A stretch of 64,000 nucleotides of DNA from Parietaria judaica (taxonomy: Eukaryota > Streptophyta > Magnoliopsida > Rosales > Urticaceae). Both the position numbers and the translations under genes were made by a program. The DNA lies in assembly GCA_954871525.1 (NCBI GenBank), contig OX940871.1, forward strand, positions 26,696,586-26,760,585, given 5' to 3'. The notes below the pieces were generated by a model, which was given only the letters and a program-made list of their open reading frames with translations, was not told the DNA's origin and searched no databases. This document shows, piece by piece, positions 12,521 to 25,096 of this stretch (position 1 is its first letter; each line of letters begins with the position of its first letter).

Positions 12521-15500
12521 TCATGCCGTTTGAAGAAGCTTGCTTTCATTTGTGTTTTCCGAAACTGCCGGAGACGAACTTAATACCTTCACCCTAAAAG
12601 CAGCCTGCAAATTTACGTACTTACCGTTTTAGTATACGATTATTCTAATATAAAATAATTAGGAACGTTTAATCTTCCCCGATTCTAATTAATTGGGATA
12701 TGTTAGATGAAAGTTTCTTCGGTCTGACAAAACCTGGCATAAAAATTATAGCAAATCTATGTAAATAGACCCGACACGCTAAGAAAAGATTGCTTTACCT
12801 TTTTGTCGGATCCGAACTCAAGAACATCTGCGGGACGGAATCGAGTCGGCACATTTGGAGGTAGACAGTTTCGTCTTCCCTCGCTACTGCAATTGCAAAT
12901 CAGTTGTATACAACAAGATCAATATAATGTCATTTCACATATATAAAGCAAGTTGTATACTACAAGATCAATATAATGTCATTTCACATACATAAAGCAA
13001 GTTGTATACTACAATAAATATGTAACTTATGACTGATATATAAACTAATAAATTATAATGGTCCGAACACTAATAATTTATCAAAATTTTATATCGGTCC
13101 CGAACCGGCAGCAGTGGAGTCAAGAAATAAATTCCGAAAAGGGGCTAAATAATATGAAGAGGCTTATCAAGCATAATTAAACGTAAAAGACGAAAGGTTT
13201 AGAAATAGATTTTGAACATAAAATGCTGGGGGGCTCGGGACCCGACAAAAGTATAATACAAGTTTGTTACTTAAAGAACAAGGTTTTGAACAATGTTTAT
13301 CAAGTGTAAATTAAATGGGATTCTTACTCAGTGATCCACGTCCCGTCTTTGCTTTGCAGATCCGTCACGAAGAATGCACCGTCCTTGTAAGTTATACGAG
13401 CATGCTTTTCCGAAACCTGAGGCGTGAGGGAAAATCTTTACTCAGCTTCAGAACAGAACAACGCAATGTTCTAAGAGTTAAAACTTTTGATTAACAATGG
13501 AGTCTACAAGTTCTTCACCTGTGGCGAAGTGAGTTTCAGAGATGTATTTGACACGTCATCTTGTGAGATATTCCTGGGAAGGTGATGAAATGTTAGAGAA
13601 CAAACTGATTTATCTGATAACAAAATTAATAATCAAATATAATATACAATAATTCAAGATTATATCTTATTCAGTATACTACAACTCAAGTTTATATCAT
13701 TTAATATAAGCAATTAAAATTGTGTGGAGATGACCCATGTTCCTCTGTTACTTTTTGAACAGAATTTCAACGGTTCATTAACGTTTTATGAACATATATT
13801 GGACGGAAACGGAATCACTATTCCATTATAAAAAGAATCTGGGTAACTATCGGTGGAACTGACAACATTTTGGATACTTTTGCCGCTGTTTATTTTCATG
13901 AGAGAGATAGTAAATGCATACCCAACAATGCAGGGTTTGGTCTCATCCCGATTCAGACGAATCGGTTGTGAAACGCCGCTTCCTTCTCCCACTGGAAATA
14001 GAAACCACCTAAAGAAATGGTGAAAAATTCATGATTAGATTAACAAGATATAAACAAATAAGCAAATTTAAATGACGGGAATTATTACAAAAAAGGACAT
14101 ACTCTCCGTTCATAGCACGTTCCAATGCATCATTGTCCTCAAACCATCTTCGAAGCTGGTCATTTGCCTGCAGAAAAAGTTGATAAGATTACATATAATA
14201 AGAAAAAGAAACTGAGGTTTGAAAAGGGAATTTAGCTTTTAGTTACCCTCTAGTTTCATTTTTAAAAAAATAATACCATATGTTTTCCAAATAGCAAAAT
14301 ATTACCAATAATAATTTGTTTTATAACCCCTCTAGTTTCATTTGTTTTAATTGATAAGAAAGTAATTAAAACCTAAACAAAAAGAGGGTATATAATATTG
14401 TCAAACTTCCATTTGACAATATGGTAAGAAAAAGAAACTGATCATATCATATTTGATATAGGAGCTTGTAAACATAATTAATGGAAGTTTTTTGAGCAAC
14501 GTACTTTGTCTGAGATCCTGCAACTCTGTGGCCTCCCTTCCAGTTTTGAACTAATCAATGGAAGAAAAAAATTAGAGTTAAAATTACGAGTAATTCACAG
14601 CAACGGAGCCACAAGTTTGCTCGTTGGTTCACTTTGTCTCTTAAACTTGGCTTCAGTAGTAATACACCAACGCGTTAAGAAATGAAGAAAAACGCCAACA
14701 CGTGCGCAACAACGCATACCTTAGTTTTAAGATATTTTCTTCAATTAGATTGGACTTTGGTCCTAATATTTCTTCGAGAACTAGACCATTTGATTACTTC
14801 AAAATAGTTTTCTCTAAAACTTATCATTTTCCATCTCAGGGAACAAAGTGCACATGAATCTATATGCTAATTTCTTACCTATTACCGCCCAAGACCCAGT
14901 CTAACATCAACGGCATCGCGATATCGATGAAAAATCTTCCACCAACTCTCCCCGGATGTGGGATCCTCAGCTTTGTCAAGAACTGAAAAAATGGAGAATA
15001 AAATTAAAAAAAAAAAAAAAAATATTTCGAAACGTAGACAAGCTTCTTCACTGGTGTGACATACTGATAATGGACCAAGTCCAACACCAAGATAGGGTTT
15101 GTAAGTTGTGGCCATCAAAGCAGCCATTCGAGCCATTCCATGAATAATGGCTACTCGCAACCTTCTTTCTTCCTCATACCTGACCATATATTCACATAAG
15201 AGATAAAAAAAAAATGTGAATTCGGTTATTTGATTATATTTTTTTTGCTTCTTTGTTTGTATTGTATATTTAATTTGAAAAACCAAATTTGTAGGACTCA
15301 TAGGTCAAAGATGTAAGATTTTGTATTTTTTGTATATATTGGTGCAATAAAATGAAAGAAGGGGTCAAAGTGTCACCTTTTTAGAGAAGCGACGACGTCG
15401 ATAGGAGTTCCCGATTTAATACTCTGATCCCATGTTTTTTCAAGCTCCACAGCTAGCTGATAACCATCCTGCAATAAACAAATAAATTGGACAATAGTCG

Positions 15501-18500
15501 CGTAAGTTTGCGTTGTCTAGTGTTTATATAAGCAATATAGTTACGGTTGAAATTTTTCAGTAATTACCGGTTTTCCCACCTATACTGAATAACCGTAATA
15601 TTCGATATTTTAGAAGAAAAACATAACATACCATCTATCAGATGTTTAGCGAAATTTGGATTAAAAACTGTCCTGTTTTTTGGTACCCGTTTTTACTGAT
15701 ACGCTGTTTCATTTCTGTCATAAAATTTATTTCTACGATTTTTTTTCTTTGAAAATTGTTTTTTTTTTCCTTCGTTAGACTATGCACGGTTTCCTAACCG
15801 GTTTGCGGAATCATATTCCATTTCTCAAACACCGAATATCTATATGGTTTATAATGGAAAAATCAGGACACCGATTTGGGCAAGATTATATTAGCCCATA
15901 TGGATATTAAACAGAGTTCTATATAGCGTATATATATATATGTGTGTTGTGTATATATATGTATTGTTATACCTCAATTGCCATACAGCCTCCTTGGCCC
16001 ATGTTGGGCTGCATAGCGTGAATGGAGTCGCCAAGCAGAGTGACACGGCCTTTGCCCCAAGTCAAAGAGGGCGTTCTGTCGTATATGTCACGCCGGAGAA
16101 TCACGTCTTCATCCGTCGCTACTAGCAGATCTATCACGTTGTCGCACCACCCTTCAAATAAACTAAGCAGCCTCTCCTTCTTACCTGCAAAACGACATGC
16201 AAAATGATAAAAACGAGGGGAAAACAGAATTAATAACGAGACCATTCTCTATAAATATGCAAGTATTAGAAGGTACGAACTTTATTTTCTAAAACAGGGA
16301 AGATCTGATATCTACCCCGTAAAAACCGGTAGCACGTGCTTGGTTAGCACATGCTATTTTGATTTAGAAATGCTATTTGGATAACTAGAGAAAAGGCTAC
16401 CGGAAAAATCGGTTTTTAACAGCGAAAATGGTAGTGCTTTATATTTCAAAATAAACGAAGAAACCCCTATGATATGAAAAAAACTGGTTACCGGTACTGC
16501 TGTAACACTTACTTATATATTTCATGGCATACTATAAATATAAATGTAAAGAGAAATTGTATTGTCTACTACACAGTATAAAAGTAAATTCCAAAGAGAA
16601 TAAATCAAAATCCTATGAAATCTTAACGCATGACGTACCATTGGAGGCATCAACACCTCCGGGCGATTCCTTGTGAAATGCGTACCACTGCATCTTCCCT
16701 CCGCCCACATCTGAAGAAACAAAGTATTGCTTGTGTCCCAAGAAAACTCGATACCTTCAGAGCGGAAATAAAATAAATAAAAATCAGTAGTTTTTCATAG
16801 ATGATTTCTGAAGAGAATGAAAAAAAAAAAAGAGGCGATGCATACCCGACAGAATCAATGTCAGCGGGCACAAAATCTGCAATGCCGGTGTAACAAGTGT
16901 AATCAGAGTAAACAGCTTCTGTTTCACCAAACAGCTTTGTCCTAACCTGTTATTTGACAGATCACAGAAAAGAAACAAAGAGTGATTCCAAGTAGTTCAG
17001 CTGTCAAGAGACACAAATTTTTTCCCCTAGGCCTGGTTTCGGCCCAAAAACGGGGCTGTTCGTCATAAAAACGGGAACCGGCACCGGGCCGAGGAAAAAA
17101 AAAAAAAACCGCCGGTTCCCAGTTTCAGTATAATTTGACAATTTTTAAAACCAATGTAGCTACCCGATTTTTTTTTACCTTCAATCAACTAATTATTAAA
17201 AAAAACAATTAAAAACCGGACTGAAGCCAGTTTTTGGCTCAAAACCGGAACTGGGCCGAAACAAGGCCAATAGCCAGGTAGCTGATCTTGGTTTCAACCC
17301 CAATTAACCGATTAATACAAAACAAGAAATAAACATGCAAACCTTTGACCAGATACCGTCTGCACCGACAAGAATATCGCCTTCATAACGTTGTCCGTTC
17401 TCCAGGATCACAGTGACCTGAGCTCGTGGAATTTAATAGCGATTAAAATCAACACAGTTGACTTTTTATGAGGATTTGAGAAGCACTATGAGACCGTTAC
17501 CTTGTCCCCTTGATCTTCGAAATCAACGACATTGCTTTCATTCATAATAATATCTTCTCCGACAGCAGAGGCAAGGATTTGTTGCAGCGACATTCGGCTA
17601 ATGACTCTGGTCACCGGAAGCCCCCGCTCCACTGCAGGGGTGAACGTGTCAAACTTCACGTACCTGATACCCACCAATAAGAACATAGAATCTCTGTCAC
17701 GTCAAAGATTCCGCTTCTATACTCCTTATAAACTTGTAACCGAGTATATTCAAAAATTTATTCGTTGCGTTTATTTGGCTAAACATAGACAAACAAAAGT
17801 ACAAGAAACAAGAACTAAATCTTTCTTTATCACATACAAAAGCGAATACGTAAGTTTACAAACGCAATTAGTCAATTAGCATCACGGGAAATCACCGAGA
17901 AGATGAGTTCCTTCCACTTTATTCGATGCAAATAACGATAAACAAATTCCGACCTTTCCTTCGAGAGCAAGGTCGAACACTCTCCTCCGACAATACGTGA
18001 TTACGATAAGTAACCCTTTAATGGTCTCAAGACATAAGTTTGACTTCATTTTCAGCCTAACTGCGTCAAAAGTACCCAAAATGATCGGAAATAGCGTAAA
18101 TGAAAATTACGAAATATGTCGCGCTATTTTAAAAATCTTTGAGTACTTTTTCCGCAACTATCCAGAAAAATATATAACCTTGAGCCTGAAAGCAAAAACC
18201 ACCTCAAAATGAACAACCTGTACATATTTTCTTACAAATTGACCGTTGAATTTTGAATTTATACACAATATATGTATATAGATACATATATAATTAACGA
18301 ACAACTAAATCAGGCGATCAAATTCGAAGAGCTTCGACTCACCAGTTACCGGAAATCCCGTCGACGAGGCCGTTGATCCGGTCGCCGGTGACGCAGCCGA
18401 CGCGCATGACCTCGTCGGCGACGTCCAAATCGATGGCCTCGAGCGCCGCCAGCGCGTTGCTCTGCACCTGAATCGGGCCCCGGTATTGCCCCTCCCCTCT

Positions 18501-18824
18501 CACGGCGCTCAGGTCCCTCTCGAACACCATCACCCCGAACCCCTTCCTCTTCGCCGCCAGCGCCAGCACCAGCCCGCCGATCCCCCCGCCGGCGATCAGA
18601 ATCCTCAGCCCCTTCCTCTCCGCCGCCGCCGAAGCAGGACTCGCCGCCGGAGAATTCGCAGTCACCGGAGCAACCTCCGTCGCCGCCGCGGAGACTCGCC
18701 TCGCGGCTCTGGTCCAGTGAGAAAACGGCGAGAGCTCGATCGGCGCGAGGGCTGGGAGGTGAGCTTTGCGGGTGAGGATGGGCGTGGAGAGGCTGATGGC
18801 GTTGTAGCAGATCGCGGAAGCCAT
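12521..18824 (-). CDS. ZEP: Zeaxanthin epoxidase, complete 16-exon gene
   Basis: Predicted 657-aa plastid FAD monooxygenase that epoxidises zeaxanthin to antheraxanthin and violaxanthin, for the xanthophyll cycle and ABA supply. Exons (descending): 18824-18343, 17663-17501, 17417-17343, 16946-16846, 16754-16639, 16184-15973, 15468-15377, 15179-15065, 14982-14879, 14550-14505, 14167-14103, 14008-13922, 13573-13519, 13416-13328, 12886-12799, 12604-12521. All have GT..AG borders and the frame stays open. Seen: Ser/Ala-rich transit peptide (about 1-60), Rossmann AGGGIGGL (78-85), GADGIW, GDSIHAMQPNMGQGG (about 363-378), and a C-terminal FHA domain (about 525-630) with VSEKHARITYKDGAFF. Sixteen exons matches, as I recall, Arabidopsis ABA1. 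The ATG chosen gives the plastid leader; the upstream in-frame extension reads through the leader and TATA region. Confidence 0.95.
12900..13016. repeat. 49-bp tandem repeat in ZEP intron 14
   Basis: CAAGTTGTATACTACAAGAT and the following 29 bases occur about 2.3 times in a row with only a few mismatches. The array lies inside the intron between ZEP exons 14 and 15 and does not touch splice sites. Confidence 0.85.
17028..17272. mobile_element. Short inverted-repeat element in ZEP intron 3
   Basis: A GC-rich patch in an AT-rich intron. It starts TAGGCCTGGTTTCGGCCC and ends GGGCCGAAACAAGGCCAATA, which are imperfect reverse complements. Repeated ACCGG/CCGGTT motifs fill the middle. This looks like a non-autonomous DNA transposon. 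No target duplication was established, so the class is not certain. Confidence 0.45.
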
Positions 18825-18868
18825 GGCTGCTCTGAACTGAAGCTTCGAAGAAGAGAGGAGAGAGAGAG

Positions 18869-18874
18869 TATATA
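18869..18874 (-). promoter_or_regulatory. TATA box of ZEP
   Basis: On the minus strand CTATATACT lies about 45 bp upstream of the ZEP ATG and is followed by a CT-rich leader (CTCTCTCTCCTCTCTTC), a common plant 5' leader. The short distance implies a very short 5' UTR if this TATA is used; initiation further upstream is possible. Confidence 0.5.
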
Positions 18875-18933
18875 GAGATGAGAGGAAATCCAGTGGTTCT
18901 AGAGAGAGAAAGGGGGTTGGCCAATGGTGGAGT

Positions 18934-18943
18934 GCCACGTGGC
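18934..18943. promoter_or_regulatory. Palindromic G-box/ABRE upstream of ZEP
   Basis: GCCACGTGGC, a perfect 10-bp palindrome with the CACGTG core, sits about 110 bp before the ZEP start codon. A CCAAT sequence lies just beside it (18921-18925). G-boxes are bound by bZIP and bHLH factors in light and ABA responses. Use here is inferred from sequence and position. Confidence 0.55.
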
Positions 18944-18944
18944 G

Positions 18945-19819
18945 GGCTGTCAGCGATCCAGTTCCACTTCCCGATTTGTTTGCGAAGTGTTGAAATTGAT
19001 TTCCCAAAATATCTTCTGATCCAACTCTGTGTAACGTTTCCAGGCACTTGTGTTTTTTGTGGTGTTGGATTTTATTTTATTTTATTTTATTTTTCGACGA
19101 AAATTATAAAATACTATTGTTTCTGGACTCAAGAAATCACAAAATAAATAAATAAATAAACCTTTTTTTTATTGCTTGTTTTGTGGCTCTCGAGAGTCGA
19201 GGCTCATAAATATTCTTGGTCCATATTTTTTTTTTGGTAAATATCAGCAAAAGTACTTAAACTTTAGTCATGTGTCCATTGTATAACCAAACTATATTAA
19301 TTGTGATAATTGTACGAAATTGTTAAGTCTTCTGTTAAAAGCGTCTTCGTGGTTGTTAGGCATTTGCCATGTGGCACACCACGTGAAAGCGCACTATAGC
19401 CCCACGGTGGGCGCCAAACTGTTGTGGTGGGTAAAAATCGTTTGTTCTAATATTTAATGTGCCGTGTGATACGACACTGTTTTTAGAGTATTTTCCAGTG
19501 AAAATGGGATGTTCTTGGAGTTGGTGATTCTACTCCTTTCGGGGTGATGAGCTTAGGGTTGTCTTATATTGACTATCATTGGCATTTGTGTGCCATGTAC
19601 TATTCTATTTATAGGTGGGAATATTGAGCCTCATAATGGACTCTGATAACAAGAAAATGAGTAAAAAACCCTAGTGGACCCATCAAAATCAGTGTCATGG
19701 TGACTTGACGATTTGCGCAGAATGTTGTCGGGCTTTGGTGAGACAAGCTTCTTCGAGTGTGTCGTTGCTCGCTGTTTGTTTTGAACTTGGTCGTCGTAGT
19801 CATCTTTGGTCGTCTTAAA
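18945..19819. other. ZEP upstream region
   Basis: AT-rich sequence with (TTTTA)n near 19071-19093 and fragments similar to the ends of the neighbouring inverted-repeat elements (for example CAGCAAAAGTACTTAAACTT near 19231). No gene is seen. Confidence 0.5.
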
Positions 19820-20293
19820 AGGGTTAGTGACGGCAAAAATACTTAAAGTTTAGTCAAAGAACTCCTCGTATACTCAAAGTTTAAAAGTGATTGCAAAAAT
19901 ATTCAAAATTACATTCGGGGAGTTGACTACTCCGTTATTGTAATGGCTTTAACTTACCTGTTAACTCTGGCCACGTAGAAAAACGTGGGTTGCTGACATA
20001 ACAATTTTTGCCACGTGGACGAGCCCAAATCAGTCCCGTTTACGAGAAAACAACGAATTAAACCCCAAATTAATACTATTTAATAAAACTAATTGAACCC
20101 CTAATGATTACACTTAACAAATTATCAGATTTTTCCACGCGGCCAGAGTTAACGGGTAAGTTAACGACGTTACGAGAATGGATTCGTCAACTCCTCAAAT
20201 ACGAATGTAAGTACTTTTGTCATTACTTTTAAACTTTGGGTATACAAGAAGTTTCTTGACCAAAATTTAGGTATTTTCGCCGTCATTAACCCT
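19820..20293. mobile_element. Inverted-repeat transposable element (MITE/foldback), 474 bp
   Basis: The two halves are reverse complements over roughly 150-165 bp. The left end GGGTTAGTGACGGCAAAAAT pairs with the right end ATTTTCGCCGTCATTAACCC. Further in, GTTAACTCTGGCCACG pairs with CGCGGCCAGAGTTAAC. No coding capacity. Long arms resemble Mutator-like or foldback MITEs. The 9-bp flanks do not match convincingly. Confidence 0.75.
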
Positions 20294-20364
20294 ATTTAAT
20301 ATATATATATATATATATCTTAATTTTGATAAAGCATATCTTAAATTTCGACATCTTAAAAAAT

Positions 20365-21166
20365 AGGGTTAATTGCGGCAATAATGCACAACCTTTGGTC
20401 AATAGGGGTTTTAGGTCCCCAACCTTTCAAAGTTGGGCAAAAATACACAACGTTTATTGAATATAAAATCTGTTGGTCCTTCCGTTAATGATGTTAAATT
20501 ATGCTGATGTGGCGTCGTTAAACTGCCAAATGGACTGCCAACTTGTAATATTAATCACATAACCTAATTCATAAGAATAAATTAAAGTATTTTAATTATG
20601 ACTCAAAAAATAAATTAAAACTTAAAATTAACGAGCAATACTTATTTAACGCGTAGTTCCTATTTTTAAACTTGTGCTTCAATATTATTCACATCTTTAT
20701 TATGTAGTTTTTTAAATTACAGTTGCTTTTAATAATCGGATGTTTTTTCATAATTTTAGTCGTTTCTAATAAACTGTCATTTTGTAACCTTTGTAAATTT
20801 TAGTCGTGTTTAATAATATGTCCTTTTTCAAAATTTTAGTCATGTTTGACGAAGAGTCAGTTAGATTTTTAGGAAAGAGTAAAAATTATTTATTTAATTT
20901 AAAGCATTAATTTGTTAATTTGAATCATGATTATAATATAATTTAATTTATTCTTATTAGTTAAGTTATGTAATTAATATTACAAGTTGACAGTCTATTT
21001 GACAGTTTAATGATGCAATATCAGTAGAATTTAACATCCCTAACAGAAGGACCAACGGATTTTACATTCAACAAACGTTGTGTATTTTTGCCCACACTTT
21101 GAAAGATTAAGAACTTTAAACCCTTCTTGATCAACAGTTATATATTATTACCGCAACTTAACTCTA
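20365..21166. mobile_element. Inverted-repeat transposable element, about 800 bp
   Basis: Arms of about 200-235 bp pair across a 330-bp AT-rich centre. GGGTTAATTGCGGCAATAAT (left) pairs with ATTATTACCGCAACTTAAC (right), and ACTTGTAATATTAATCACAT pairs with ATGTAATTAATATTACAAGT. It lies within 75 bp of the preceding inverted-repeat element, but its arm sequence differs except at the tip. Non-coding. Confidence 0.75.
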
Positions 21167-22269
21167 AAAAATATTAGCATAAGATTGGACATCCTAAAGA
21201 TATAGCAGAATTTCAAGTTAAAGAAAGTATCTCTAACATTCAATTATCCTAAAAAATATAATACGATTCTTAATTTTTTAACCCGATATAAGAAAAAGAA
21301 AAAGAAAAAATCATAAAGAGTATACTTTTTTTTCCTTTCTCAATTTGTACAAATTTACATATTTAAATAAAAAAATATAATTTCAATTTACACAATACTA
21401 AAATCATTGAGATAAATCAACTTGCCAAAGCCATCATACAAATTCATGAGAAAAGAAGGATAGTTGACGAGAGATAAAAAAGAAAAAGAAATAGTGTCAA
21501 AAATAATTTTATTTTATTGATCTTGAGCACTATAATTATCAAGCTTCTCAATAATAAAATAAAACAATAAAATAGCTTTGACTTTATCAAGAAAAGTAAA
21601 AACACAAGATAAGGAAGGACGGTGCTACAAATTCCACTGAAAACTATAAATTAATTTTTTATTCCGACAATTATTTCGGTGGTCAGAAGATAATATTATT
21701 TAATTCTGCATTGTTGGTGACTCATGCACTTCAAATTGACACGTGGCAAATATCTTCTGACGCGGATCATATGAATTGCTGATCAAACATCTGTTTCTCA
21801 GTCCACATTATTTTTAGCAAAACTATTTATTTTTGTTTCACGTTAATTTAGTATTATGTTTGGCAATATAAACATACTATAAGATCGAAAACATAAACTT
21901 AATATCTCGGTACGTTTTTAATTGCTAGAATAATATTTGGTCAAATTCATATTTGTACGGTCAAAGTTTATATTTGTATGCAGCGGCGGATTCAGAAAAT
22001 AGAACTGAAAGGGGCTTTTTTTTTTTTTTTTTTAAATGAAAATCGGAACAGCCAGTTTCTTCATTTTAAGGGGAAAAGAAAGAAGAGGTTTTTGGATAAA
22101 AAAAAACCCGGGTCTGGAACAGGTCGGGTGGGTCGGAATGGGATCATAATTTGCAATCCAAAGCCTCAATGAAGCGAAAAACCTTACGACTACATTGACA
22201 CAAATCAAGACCCCGGATAAATTCCTCGGGATTCTTGCACAAACCAATCTTTTTTTTTTTTAAAGGAAT
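21167..22269. other. AT-rich spacer
   Basis: No gene signal. There are poly-A/T runs, including a T run near 22016-22033. Confidence 0.5.
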
Positions 22270-22653
22270 GCCAAGAATAATTTTGTGTACAATCTATCTC
22301 AGGTACCTTCAACGGTGAGACGCCACAAGCAGCGGAATTGGAAGCCATCATGAAGGCTTGGACATGGGCAAGTAGCAGAGTTTGGAAGAAGGCGTGGATC
22401 TTCTCTGACGCAAAGGAAATCGTACCAGCGTGTTCGGATGAGAGCTCTTGCCCCGATTAGAAGATTATGGGTTCCTTTCAACGTTGTCGTTTTTTATTAT
22501 TTACTTTCGATGATGTAAAGTTATGTTGGATTCCTAGGAAGTATGAACTACAATGCTCTAGCTCACCGGATTTGTAAGTGGACTTTAAGCGCCAATCCGT
22601 CTGGTCTGCTCTCGACGTCGGACCTTCCCCGGACAATCGTCGAAGGAGTGTAG
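22270..22653 (+). pseudogene. Second decayed RNase H-like (RVT_3) fragment
   Basis: Translation shows NGETPQAAELEAIMKAWTWA then AWIFSDAKEIVPAC, which matches the AE-containing helix and the SD strand of plant RNase H-like domains. In another frame it continues NYNALAHRICKWTLSANPSG and LLSTSDLPRTIVEGV up to TAG (22651-22653), matching the C-terminal NxxAH motif. The frame break and missing N-terminal strand mark it as a relic of a LINE or LINE-derived gene. It is unrelated in position to the copy at 4.7 kb. Confidence 0.7.
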
Positions 22654-24238
22654 TCCCGTTTTTCATGATTAATGGAATTTTCTTTCTTGAGGGGAAAAAA
22701 ACCAAGAAAACTTAGTGCTCAAAGTATTCTTGGTTGTACAACCAAGAACACACTCTGAATTTGAATCTATTTCTTGAAATTTTGGAGTACAAACAAAGAC
22801 CCCATTATCACGACAGCCATTGAAATCAGAGAAAAATTCCTTTCGATCGTCGAGAAAAGGCCCTAATAATCGACCTCATTCTAGCCAAGGTGGGCGAATC
22901 CAGTGACTCACGAGAATCGAGGTCAAGCCATGAACAACGGCAAAACTCGAATGAAGTTCGGAGAAACTCTGTAACTTGGGAAGCGTTTAGTAGTTTTTTG
23001 TATTTTTATTTTGTATTTGTATTTTTAATTTTCCAAAATAACTTTTTTTATGTTTTGAAAATGTCATTGATTACTATTTTGCTACACTGTTTTTTAAAAA
23101 GAAAACAAAAAGTAGTGTTCGGTTAATTTTTTGTAAAAAGCTGATTTAATAAAAAAATTAATTGAAACTAGTTAAATTCATACAAATAAGCAAGAAAAAT
23201 ATTATGCACCAAAGCAACTTTCATGAACGAAACAAAGTTATAGACAAGGAGAAAATGATCGCCATCAATACTCCATGCATGTTTAAAGGAATCCACCATT
23301 GAGAAGAACTCTCTTCGGCATTAGTTACTAACACCAATAAAAAGAACTAAGAGTATCTAACTCTTGGCAAATGAACACAAGGTTCATAGGTTGTTGTTCA
23401 ACAAGATAGTTGAGCTTCATCTAAAGAAACACGTGCGGCGAGAACATGATTGTTGAGTCCCACGTGAAAAAGATATGGAGACTTAGCAAGCGTTTGGTTA
23501 CTCCCCTCATTGCCAATTGGTTTTAAGGTGGAACCTCATGATACTTCACAATGATCAACTTCTTCAGATTTTGTTTTAGCAGCTTGACTAAGCGAAACAT
23601 AGGTTTTCAACTTAGGAAGAAACTTACCCATTACTTTTTGTTTCAAGGGAGTATCCAATCCCCAACATTCCAAAATTTGAAATTCATAACAAATTAAAAT
23701 CCAAACTACTTCTGTTTCAAACAATTCAAACGAAAAAACTATTTTCGTCTTCTTATTCTTCGATAGGTGATGAAATGATCGTTTTAGAAGGCTCGCTTTT
23801 AACTTGATTGTCTACAGAAAAAACATGCTTCGACGATTAAGCAAGAAAAGAAAATCCAGTCTGCCCTTTCAATGCTTCGTCTTTTAAAACTTCAATATTT
23901 TTATCCAGTTCCGATTCGATCGTCATGCCGCTACATATAATTTCACAATTTGCTCTAATAATATGGATTGAACTTGTATTCAAATTTGGCCCGAGTAAAG
24001 TAAATGTAGGCCCAGCCCAATTGGTAAGACTCTTTGGTCTTGTGTTGTTTTTATAAAGACATGGAAGTTTTGCAATAGACTAGTGAAATGCATGTACATT
24101 AGTGTAACTACGGTTCGAAATACTGAGGAACGCCCGCGAGAAGTGCATATCTAGCGGGCATGTCGTTCATTTGCGCGCAAAAAATAAATATCTTTTTATA
24201 TTGTATTTTAGTCCTAAAAAAATTGCAAGAAAGTTATA

Positions 24239-24272
<34 letters not shown>

Positions 24273-25088
24273 ATGCTAATCACTATATAATTCATCAGAC
24301 CCCTTCCGAATTCGATCTTGATATAAAAAAAATTAATATTTTTGTTTAAATAGGTGAGATATTTTTAAAAATTATTTCTAGATAATATATATTAATTTTG
24401 TAAATGAAAATCTCATCAATTTTACGATACTCTTAAATTGAATAGTACAATCGATAATAGTTTTTAAAATCTTAAAATCTTATGAGAGCCTCATTAATAT
24501 TAATATAGCCATAAATTGGAGTGCGGGGAGTTTTCAGACTTTAAAACAATGAGGGTAAGTAATATAGGTCTTTTGTCTTGCTAAATTTTCTATAAATGAT
24601 AGGAGGTATGTTGGGTATTTTTAGCGTAAGTTTTAAAAGTTGAGTACACGGGAGACAGGTTGATCAAAAGTTAGGTATTTTTACCTTATTTTCATTTTTT
24701 TTTTTTTTTTTTTAATAAAGCTTGATCGTAGTGAGTACTCCGGTCTACGGTTGATCTTAGTCCCAGACTCCCAGTTAATTATTGATGTTCTTGGAAACTT
24801 ATAACTCTATAAATTAACTTTTTTAAAGCTTGAGTTTTATTCCTATTTCTCGTGGCACATTACTCCTTCCCACATGAATGAATATGATATATATTGCGCG
24901 AATCTAACACAAAATTTTTATGTCCGATCGGTGAGTAGGACCAAGAAAAAACATGGTTCTTGAATACAATCTAATTATAGCTCAACATATCCAAGAGTTA
25001 TCTTTGGCTTTTTCACGAGCTTGTAAACATGGCATGTTATTGGGAAGAGAAAGAAGCATGTGTTCCTCTTAAGATGAATATTAAATCG
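22654..25088. other. Intergenic region, no gene recognised
   Basis: AT-rich with a (TA)n tract near 24238-24260 and a T run near 24698-24713. Sequence near 24002-24050 faintly resembles a SINE head but lacks a convincing B box. Confidence 0.5.
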
Positions 25089-25096
25089 GTAGATCT

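Noticed and set aside
14882..15301. 139-codon minus-strand open frame
   Set aside because: It runs through ZEP exons 8 and 9 and the intron between them in changing frames; the spliced ZEP model explains the coding parts.
18346..19047. 233-codon minus-strand and 129-codon plus-strand frames over ZEP exon 1
   Set aside because: GC-rich exon 1 leaves all frames open; only the frame with the transit peptide and GxGxxG motif continues across the splice sites.
24000..24080. SINE-like head (CCCAATTGGTAAGACT)
   Set aside because: Resembles the start of plant SINEs but has no B box (GGTTCGANNCC) at the right distance, and no defined tail.
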